This document shows positions 1 through 5,373 of a stretch of DNA of 5,373 nucleotides, in pieces (within the stretch, counting starts at the first letter, position 1; each line of letters starts with the position of its first letter). The notes under the pieces are model-generated. The model ran no database searches and was not told the DNA's origin. It saw only the letters and a program-made list of their open reading frames with translations. The position numbers and the translations under genes are program-made. Source of the stretch: an archaeon (GTDB lineage: Archaea > Iainarchaeota > Iainarchaeia > Iainarchaeales > Iainarchaeaceae); NCBI GenBank assembly GCA_005239615.1, contig SBBR01000078.1, positions 1 through 5,373 of the forward strand, in the 5' to 3' direction.

Positions 1-27
1 GGGAAGCGTCAGGTTTTTTGCTGAAAC
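1..27 (+). repeat. Terminal inverted repeat of the IS, transposase 3' side
   Basis: Reading inward from base 1, this stretch matches the minus-strand sequence running inward from the other end of the IS at 21 of 27 positions without gaps. The last 12 bases (16-27, TTTTGCTGAAAC) are identical. It lies about 40 nt beyond the transposase stop, as expected for an IS end. The repeat may start before the window, so its true outer boundary is unknown. Confidence 0.75.
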
Positions 28-65
28 CACCTACAAACCCTAATGTCCGACGACCTTTGTGTCCC

Positions 66-1292
66 TTACATGAAGGCCGTTATCCTCCCGGTGTAGTACA
101 CTTCCAGTTGTTGTAGGATTTGTGCCCAGTTCTGGATGGGTAGAGTCCACTTGCTGGTTCTATCCATCACAACCAAGTACAACACTTTTAAGAGTGCATC
201 GTCGCTAGCGAATGAACTCTTGTTCTTGGTTACCTTGCGTATTTGCCGGTTAAAATTTTCGATTGCGTTTGTCGTGTAAATCAGTCTCCTGATTTCTGGC
301 GGGTATTTGAAGAAAGTGGATAGCCTGCTCCAGTTGTTGCGCCAGTTCCTGATTGCGTATGCGTATTTTGATTCCCATTTTTCGGCGAAAGCATCCAGTG
401 CTCGTAATGCTTCTGGTTCGTTGGGCGAGGTGTAAATTGTTTTCATATCCTCGCAGAATTCTTTGCGGTCCTTGTAGTTCACTAACATCGTGCTATACCT
501 TACTTGGTGCACGATGCACTGCTGAACTTCGTATTTTGGGAAGGTAGAGGTGATTGCTTCCTCAAAGCCTTTCAACCCGTCAACTGAAGCGATGAGAATG
601 TCTTGCACTCCGCGGTTTTTGATGTCTGCGAATACTTTCATCCAGAATTTGGCGGATTCGGCTTCTCCTATCCAGATTCTGAGCACTTCTTTCATCCCGT
701 TCACGTTAATCCCATATACAACGTACACGGTTTTCTTTGTTGCCTGGCCATCTTGCATTATGTTAAACCTGATGCCATCAAGCAGTATTATCGCGTACAT
801 TGGTTGGAGCGGCCTGTTCTGTCACCGTGCGCTATATAGCGGTAGAACCTTATCGGTAATCCGGGTTACCATGTCCGGAGAAACCTCTACCCCATAGATT
901 TCCTTCATTTTGTTGTAAATGTCGCGGGTGGAAGAACCCTTTCCATACATGATGAGGATAATGTCGTTTATGCGCGGGTTCACGCTCCGCTCATGCTTCT
1001 TCACGATAACCGGTTCAAACTCACCGTTTACATTGCGCGGCACATCAACTGTAACGTTGCCATACTCGGAGCGCAGCGTTTTTTTCGTATGCCCGTTACG
1101 CGAATTCTCTATTTCCTTGTTCTTCTAATCGTATTTTGAGTAACCAAGCTTGTTGTCAAGCTCAGCCTCGAGCGCTTCCTGTATCAAATCCTTGAAACCC
1201 TCTTTCAAGGCGTCAGCTATCGCACCCCCATCCTTTGGATTCAGCTCCTACAGGAATGCCCTAGCCTGCTCTCTTGTGAACAACTTAACCAT
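66..1292 (-). pseudogene. IS256-family (Mutator-type) DDE transposase, interrupted by three in-frame stops
   Basis: Read continuously on the minus strand from ATG at 1290-1292 to TAA at 66-68, this is one 408-codon frame, the normal length for IS256 transposases. It is broken by TAG at 1248-1250 (codon 15), TAG at 1125-1127 (codon 56) and TGA at 822-824 (codon 157). No frameshift is needed. Family landmarks run in order: NSRNGHTKKT, VPRNVNGEFEP, QNRPL just after the TGA, catalytic Asp in LLDGI (about codon 172), catalytic Asp in SVDGLKGF (about 238), the CIVH motif (about 259-262), and catalytic Glu in TTNAIENFNRQ (about 345). The C-terminal QNWAQIL segment is also present. The start was chosen because GGAGGT lies 7 nt before this ATG; a second in-frame ATG is at 1305-1307. 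The catalytic core is well preserved, which suggests recent inactivation. The longest uninterrupted piece (66-800) holds all three DDE residues but lacks the N-terminal DNA-binding part. Confidence 0.93.
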
Positions 1293-1299
1293 GGTCTGA

Positions 1300-1305
1300 A
1301 CCTCC
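1300..1305 (-). promoter_or_regulatory. Ribosome-binding site of the transposase
   Basis: GGAGGT on the minus strand, 7 nt upstream of the ATG at 1290-1292. It decides the transposase start in favour of MVKLFTREQ rather than the ATG five codons earlier, which has only a GAGG-like purine stretch before it. Confidence 0.6.
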
Positions 1306-1355
1306 ATAAAGATTTCCTCTTCACTAATTCACTTTACCGATTTATCAATTATGGA

Positions 1356-1383
1356 GTTTCAGCAAAATCCGCTACGCTTTCCC
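1356..1383 (-). repeat. Terminal inverted repeat of the IS, transposase 5' side
   Basis: Read on the minus strand from 1383 inward it begins GGGAAAGCGT and ends with the 12-base core TTTTGCTGAAAC, which pairs with plus-strand bases 16-27. It lies about 64 nt upstream of the transposase ATG. The repeat also encodes the last seven residues (GKRSGFC) and the TGA stop of the upstream membrane protein, so it is shared between the IS and the host gene. Confidence 0.75.
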
Positions 1384-2306
1384 ATATTACACTCGAATTC
1401 CCAGTCAGCGCCAAAAACATTCTTTACTTTGAGACTGAAGTTTGCTGGCGCGGTTTTTACGCCACCAAACTTTAGTTCGCCCCCAATGTGTACGCCTGCG
1501 CCCATGTCCTGCTTGAAAGGAATCCATTCTGTAGAGTTGTATTGTTTGCCCTCTATTTCCAATGTGACTACCTCAGAAAAATCTATTATTGGTTTTCCAT
1601 GAGGGACGTTAAATGCAATGAATACATTCAGGGCATTTCCGTCAAAGGAGGGACTTGCAGTCATAGTGGCACCGTTATTCGTAAGCGGCCTGTTCAAATA
1701 CTCACCCTCAGGATTGTCATTGGCACTAAAAGTTTCAGGCACTTTTTTTGCGGCACTGGTTTCCAACCCAGCATAATTGTAAAAAAACACGGTCCCCACA
1801 ACAACTATGCCAATAATAATCGCGCCTTTCTTCAACACGGCGAGGTCAAGGTCCTCTAAAAATGCGGCGGATCCGAAGGCGATGTTGTTTTTCTTCATTG
1901 CCTCAAGCATGTAAAGCACCCCTATCACCCCGGAAACAATTCCGAGCACCATGAAAGCTCCCTGGTACTGGGAAAGAAAGACCGCCGCGGCGGTGAGGCC
2001 GAGGAACGGAAAAATGTCCGCAACGTGGTGCACGCAGCACGCAACCATTGCCCCGCCAGATATTCCCCCACTTGCAGCCATGCCACCTTTTGCGGTGGAA
2101 AAGTTCTTTTCCGAGATGCTGCACTTTATGTGCGTGTAGAGTCCGGCCTGGATTCCAATCAAGACCACGAGCGGCAAAATCAGGTACCAAAACAGCCCCA
2201 GCTGCTCAAGGGCATGCCTTGGCGAGTTTGCAAGCGAGAGCACCCCGAAGTAGAAAACGAACATTACTGCTGAGGCGGTCAGTCCATACAAAACAGGTTT
2301 GCTCAT
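1359..2306 (-). CDS. Multi-helix membrane protein with CCxHH motif and C-terminal beta-rich domain; putative copper/metal partner of CopA
   Basis: About 315 residues from ATG at 2304-2306. A GTG at 2319-2321, touching the copA stop, would add MGCGN; neither start has a clear Shine-Dalgarno site. Hydrophobic segments fall at about 7-27, 38-59, 75-92, 98-134 (probably two helices) and 161-180. In the third, a Gly/Ala-rich run leads into CCVHH (C90, C91, H93, H94), followed by a conserved-looking FPFLGLTAAAVFLSQYQ stretch. Paired cysteines in a membrane helix recall heavy-metal transporters such as MerT, and the histidines suggest metal binding. Residues from about 185 on form a soluble, beta-rich domain with STEW and GAGVHIGGELKF, of a kind I associate with uncharacterised membrane proteins. 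It is probably extracytoplasmic. Coupling to copA suggests a copper role, which is inference. The last residues GKRSGFC and the TGA come from the IS inverted repeat, so the original C-terminus is lost, probably by only a few residues. Confidence 0.85.
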   Translation of the reverse strand: MSKPVLYGLTASAVMFVFYFGVLSLANSPRHALEQLGLFWYLILPLVVLIGIQAGLYTHIKCSISEKNFSTAKGGMAASGGISGGAMVACCVHHVADIFPFLGLTAAAVFLSQYQGAFMVLGIVSGVIGVLYMLEAMKKNNIAFGSAAFLEDLDLAVLKKGAIIIGIVVVGTVFFYNYAGLETSAAKKVPETFSANDNPEGEYLNRPLTNNGATMTASPSFDGNALNVFIAFNVPHGKPIIDFSEVVTLEIEGKQYNSTEWIPFKQDMGAGVHIGGELKFGGVKTAPANFSLKVKNVFGADWEFECNMGKRSGFC

Positions 2307-2321
2307 GTTACCACAGCCCAC

Positions 2322-4991
2322 TTATCCATTGCCGCTTCTCTTTGTTTTTGGCTTGTAGTTCTTCATCAAAAGCGAGTTTGCCACAACCGAAACGGAACTG
2401 AAGGCCATTGCACTCCCAGCTATTATGGGACTTAGCAGCCAGCCTGTGAATGGGTAAAGGATTCCTGCGGCTACTGGTATGCCTATTATGTTGTAGATGA
2501 AAGCCCAGAAGAAGTTCTGCTTTATCTTGTTCAGCGAATACCTGCTCAACTCAATCGCAGTCACCACGTCCATCAAATCGTTTTTCACAAGGATTATGTC
2601 GCCCGTTTCTATTGCAACGTCCGTTCCGGAGCCTATCGCAATTCCGATGTCTGCCTGGGCCAATGCGGGGGCATCGTTAATTCCATCCCCCACCATTGCA
2701 ACTTTTTTCCCTTGCGACTGGAGCTTCTTGATTTTTTTTTCCTTCTTTTCCGGAAGGACATCGGCAAGGACTTCATCGATTCCGACCTGCCTTGCGATTG
2801 CCTGCGCAGTTCTCTTGTTGTCTCCGGTAATCATTATTGTCTGCTTACCCATTGCCTTGAGCGCCTTGATTGCCTGCGCAGAGTTTTCCTTTAGGGTGTC
2901 AGCAACCGCAATTATTCCGGCCGGTTTACCGCCAATTGCGACAAGCATCGCGGTTTTTCCCTCTTCCTCAAGTTTTTGCATTTGCTGCTCATACGCCCCC
3001 GCCGGGATTTTTTTCTCCGCAAACAGTTTCCTGTTTCCCAGAAGAACAGGATTGTTATTGTAAGTGGCTTCTATTCCCTTTCCGCTTATAGTGTTAAAAT
3101 CCTGCACAGAACCGAACCTTAGTCCCTTGTTTTTGGCACCTCTCACAATCGCATCCCCCAACGGATGCTCTGACTTGTTTTCGACAGTGGCGGCGGCCTC
3201 AAGCATGGCGTTTTCACTAAACCCGCTCAACGAAACCACGTCGGTGAGTTCTGGCTTTCCCTTGGTGAGTGTCCCAGTCTTGTCAAAGACTATCGTGTCA
3301 ACCTCATGCGCCTTCTGCAAAGCAGCCGCGCTCTTGATGAGTATCCCGTTTTCCGCGCCAAGGCCAGTGCCGACCATTACCGCTGTCGGAGTAGCCAATC
3401 CTACCGCGCAGGGGCATGCGATTACAAGAACTGTAATGAAAATAGTGAAAGCCATCAGAAACGGCTGCCCCACGATAAAGAACCAGAACAAACCGGAAAG
3501 TATTGCAACAGCAATCACTATCGGCACGAACACACCCGAAATCCTGTCCGCCAGCTCCTGTATCGGCGCCTTGCTGCCCTGGGCCTCTTCCACAAGCTTT
3601 ATTATCTGCGCGAGCGCGGTTTCCTCTCCAACCTTTTCCGCCCGGAACCTGAAAGACCCGGTCGTGTTTATTGTCGCCCCAATTACCGCATCGCCAACAC
3701 TCTTCTCGACAGGAATGCTCTCACCAGTAACCATGCTCTCGTCAACAGAAGAATGCCCCTCAACAAGCTTTCCATCCACGGGAATTTTCTGCCCCGGCTT
3801 TACAATTACCAGGTCGCCGACCTGAACATCTTCAATAGGCACTTCTATTTCCTTTCCATCCCTCTCAACAACCGCCGTCTTCGCCTGCAGACCCATGAGC
3901 TTTTTTATCGCCTCGGAAGTCCTGCCTTTTGCAAGCGCCTCAAAATACTTGCCAAGCAGAATGAACGTTATAAGGGCCGCCGCAACCTCAAAGTAAAGGT
4001 CGTGCACCGAAAACAAGGCGGATTTCGTGAGTATTGCAATTACTGCGGCAAGGCTGTAACCGTATGCCGCACCAACACCCACCGCGATAAGGGAATACAT
4101 GTTCGGAGCCCTGTTGAGCAGCAGGGCCTTGAAACCTGAAGTGAAAAAGTCCCTCCCGACCCACATTACAGGGGTTGCCAAGACAAACTGGATTATCGCC
4201 TGGTTTACGGCAATTATTTCCGGAACCGGCAGTGGAAAATAATTGGAAAACATGAGATACATCAATGGCAGGGAAAAAATGAAGGACGCTATGAACTTGC
4301 CCTTATAGCCACCGATTTCCTTTTCACGCGCATCCTTTTCCGCATCCGCGCCCGTGGCTTTTTCCGCGCCATAGCCGGCGTTTTCAATTGCTTTAATCAG
4401 TTCGGCGGAGCCTGTTTTTGATGAATCAAAGAAAACCGTCGCTTTTTCGGTTGCAAGGTTCACATGATAGCTTTTAACTCCGCTTATTTTTGCGAGCGTG
4501 CCCTCGATTATTCCAACACAGTGCTGGCTCTCCATTCCGCTTATCTTGAGCACTGCCTTGCCCTTTTCCCCTGAACCGTTTTCCACTACGCTATAGCCTG
4601 ATTTTTCTATCGCCTCGGCAAGCATGCTCCTGTTTGCCTTCGCATTGTCATAGGATACGGTCGCTTTCGCGCTCGCATAGTTCACGTTAGCGGATTCCAC
4701 GCCCGGAACTTTTTTGAGGGCCTTTTCAATTGTAAGGGCGCAAGAAGAGCAATGCATGTCCTTAATGGCCAAGGTTTCTTTCGAAATGTTGTCTTTCCTG
4801 TTTTCTTGGGGCGAACCGTAGCCTTCATGCCCCTGGTTGTGGCTGTTTTGGATTGTCGTGTTGGAAGAATTATTTGCAAGGAACTTACCCATGCAATCCT
4901 TTGAGCAGAAGTAATATTCCTTGCCTTTCACGGTTTCCCGAAACTTCGCGGTTTCTTTCTCTAGTTCCATGCCACAGCTCGGGTCTTTCAC
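2322..4991 (-). CDS. copA: Cu+-exporting P1B-1-type ATPase with N-terminal YHS and two HMA domains
   Basis: An 889-residue inner-membrane pump that uses ATP to export Cu+ from the cytoplasm. The order is a YHS/TRASH metal-binding domain (1-40; C6, C29, C33), a short linker with two His residues (41-70), HMA1 with MHCSSC (C81, C84), and HMA2 (146-210) with the degenerate GMESQHC in place of CxxC. The core follows: about four helices (229-350), actuator loop with TGES (422-425), CPC metal site in the membrane (526-528), DKTGT with phosphorylated D570, SEHP (607-610), TGDN (722-725), GDGIND (768-773), and two last helices. The last helices carry YNIIGIP (833-839) and MAFSS (862-866). These two signatures, with CPC, mark Cu+/Ag+ rather than Zn2+/Cd2+ specificity. 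The extra YHS domain makes it longer than many CopA proteins. The listed start is GTG at 4989-4991; an ATA at 4998-5000, 6 nt after a perfect Shine-Dalgarno site, may be the real start (MAKVKDPSCGM). The stop TAA is followed at once by the next gene. Confidence 0.97.
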   Translation of the reverse strand: MKDPSCGMELEKETAKFRETVKGKEYYFCSKDCMGKFLANNSSNTTIQNSHNQGHEGYGSPQENRKDNISKETLAIKDMHCSSCALTIEKALKKVPGVESANVNYASAKATVSYDNAKANRSMLAEAIEKSGYSVVENGSGEKGKAVLKISGMESQHCVGIIEGTLAKISGVKSYHVNLATEKATVFFDSSKTGSAELIKAIENAGYGAEKATGADAEKDAREKEIGGYKGKFIASFIFSLPLMYLMFSNYFPLPVPEIIAVNQAIIQFVLATPVMWVGRDFFTSGFKALLLNRAPNMYSLIAVGVGAAYGYSLAAVIAILTKSALFSVHDLYFEVAAALITFILLGKYFEALAKGRTSEAIKKLMGLQAKTAVVERDGKEIEVPIEDVQVGDLVIVKPGQKIPVDGKLVEGHSSVDESMVTGESIPVEKSVGDAVIGATINTTGSFRFRAEKVGEETALAQIIKLVEEAQGSKAPIQELADRISGVFVPIVIAVAILSGLFWFFIVGQPFLMAFTIFITVLVIACPCAVGLATPTAVMVGTGLGAENGILIKSAAALQKAHEVDTIVFDKTGTLTKGKPELTDVVSLSGFSENAMLEAAATVENKSEHPLGDAIVRGAKNKGLRFGSVQDFNTISGKGIEATYNNNPVLLGNRKLFAEKKIPAGAYEQQMQKLEEEGKTAMLVAIGGKPAGIIAVADTLKENSAQAIKALKAMGKQTIMITGDNKRTAQAIARQVGIDEVLADVLPEKKEKKIKKLQSQGKKVAMVGDGINDAPALAQADIGIAIGSGTDVAIETGDIILVKNDLMDVVTAIELSRYSLNKIKQNFFWAFIYNIIGIPVAAGILYPFTGWLLSPIIAGSAMAFSSVSVVANSLLMKNYKPKTKRSGNG

Positions 4992-4996
4992 CTTGG

Positions 4997-5332
4997 CTAT
5001 TTCAAATCACCTCCAAAGAGCAGTTTACTTTCTTTTTCCCTGCCATTTTCCTTCAAAACACAGTACGCCGCCCCGCCGAAAACTATTGCGGCAGCCACGA
5101 GAATAATCATGAACGCCACATGGTAATTTACCATGGTCTCTATGTAGGGGGGATATGCCTTCTGCTGGTATTGCATGAGGCCATGCGTCAGGCTAAGGCT
5201 GGTCGCCAAGAAAATTACTATTGAAACCAGTAGGAGGGCAACGCAAACAATCGCCATTTTATTGGCCGGAATTCTGTTATCAAGTGGCTTGGCAAAATTT
5301 GTTGCCTTTTCCGGGCGTTTCAATTTGCGCAT
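4997..5332 (-). CDS. Small two-helix membrane protein upstream of copA, function unknown
   Basis: I do not recognise this family. From ATG at 5330-5332 it has 111 residues: a basic N-terminus (MRKLKRPEKATNFAK), a first membrane helix at about 26-48 (MAIVCVALLLVSIVIFLATS), a short loop with LTHGLMQYQQKAYPPYIETMVNYH, a second helix at about 72-92 (FMIILVAAAIVFGGAAY), and a charged tail. The loop and its edges hold Met and His residues that could bind copper, but no classical motif is present. It ends with TAG immediately before copA and contains copA's Shine-Dalgarno site, so the two are co-translated. No strong ribosome-binding site precedes the ATG, and the frame stays open upstream to the window edge (TEKHSKGKREGKH, Lys/His rich). 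The true start may therefore lie outside the window and the gene may be 5'-partial here. Confidence 0.75.
   Translation of the reverse strand: MRKLKRPEKATNFAKPLDNRIPANKMAIVCVALLLVSIVIFLATSLSLTHGLMQYQQKAYPPYIETMVNYHVAFMIILVAAAIVFGGAAYCVLKENGREKESKLLFGGDLK
5007..5014 (-). promoter_or_regulatory. Strong Shine-Dalgarno site of copA
   Basis: GGAGGTGA on the minus strand, embedded in the last codons (Gly-Gly-Asp) of the upstream gene. It lies 15 nt before the GTG start of copA but only 6 nt before an in-frame ATA that overlaps the upstream TAG as ATAG. This is the best ribosome-binding site in the window and implies translational coupling of the two genes. Confidence 0.75.
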
Positions 5333-5373
5333 GTGCTTCCCTTCACGTTTACCTTTGGAATGTTTTTCAGTGA

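Larger units (their letters stand above)
1..1383 (-). mobile_element. IS256-family insertion sequence with a decayed transposase
   Basis: The element consists of one IS256-family transposase reading frame flanked by imperfect inverted repeats. About 1383 bp lie between the outermost matching bases, within the usual 1.2-1.5 kb for this family. The repeat at 1-27 on the plus strand matches the minus strand from 1383 to 1356, with the 12-base core TTTTGCTGAAAC identical in both. The right-hand end lies inside the last codons of the membrane protein gene, showing insertion into or at the end of that gene. The left outer end coincides with the window start, so the target-site duplication (8-9 bp in this family) cannot be checked. 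The transposase has three nonsense codons, so this copy should not move by itself. It could still be mobilised by an intact relative acting on its ends. Confidence 0.85.

Noticed and set aside
822..824. TGA read as Trp (alternative genetic code).
   Set aside because: Trp is encoded by TGG elsewhere in the window, TGA ends the CCxHH gene, and two TAG codons also break the transposase. Ordinary pseudogene decay explains all of this.
822..1043. A separate small gene of 73 codons upstream of the transposase core.
   Set aside because: It is in the same frame as the core at 66-800, carries the transposase motif GEFEP, and is separated only by the TGA. Its apparent start is an internal GTG.
1293..1355. 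Promoter for the transposase between the IS end and its start.
   Set aside because: Only weak AT-rich stretches are present (for example TTGATAAAT on the minus strand). No convincing TATA/BRE or -35/-10 pair could be supported.
1930..2306. Identity of the CCxHH protein as a cupredoxin or MerT.
   Set aside because: The soluble domain lacks the usual cupredoxin copper ligands, and the protein has more helices than MerT. Only the general resemblance of paired membrane cysteines holds.
2732..2740. Run of nine A on the coding strand of copA as a programmed frameshift site.
   Set aside because: It encodes a Lys-rich stretch (EKKEKKIKKL) normal for this region. It lies late in the gene, unlike the known frameshift in E. 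coli copA just after the first metal-binding domain, and no supporting stem-loop was seen.
3064..3825. Long plus-strand open frame of 253 codons, and another at 3306-4139.
   Set aside because: Both lie antisense to copA, whose frame is confirmed by all P-type ATPase motifs. Their translations show no recognisable domain and follow from the codon bias of copA.

Overview
The window carries four minus-strand loci: a copper-handling gene cluster, read from the right edge leftward, and a decayed insertion sequence at the left edge. The organism is most likely an archaeon. The copper ATPase is a YHS-HMA-HMA P1B-1 enzyme of a type common in archaeal metal clusters, and the genes are tightly packed with a perfect GGAGGTGA ribosome-binding site. 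The sequence alone does not settle the phylum, and a bacterium is not excluded.

From right to left: a small two-helix membrane protein (4997-5332, perhaps beginning outside the window) ends where copA begins. copA (2322-4991) encodes a Cu+-exporting P-type ATPase with every catalytic motif intact. Directly after its TAA stop comes a third gene (1359-2306), a multi-helix membrane protein with a CCxHH motif inside the membrane and a C-terminal beta-rich domain outside it. The spacing (4-nt overlap or 5-nt gap, then 0-15 nt) indicates one transcript. A plausible joint role is moving or buffering copper at the membrane, with the CCxHH protein binding metal alongside the exporter. No regulator gene and no operon promoter lie in the window.

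The left 1.38 kb is an IS256-family (Mutator-type) element in the same orientation as the operon. Its transposase is full length and keeps its DDE residues, but three in-frame nonsense codons interrupt it and there is no frameshift. The element's ends are visible as imperfect inverted repeats at 1-27 and 1356-1383 that share a 12-bp perfect core. The inner repeat overlaps the end of the CCxHH gene, so the last seven residues and the stop codon of that membrane protein appear to come from the IS. The insertion therefore clipped the gene's natural 3' end.

No tRNA, rRNA, CRISPR array or riboswitch was recognised. The most interesting points are the IS-supplied C-terminus, a possible AUA start codon for copA, and the CCxHH/beta-domain protein coupled to the copper pump.
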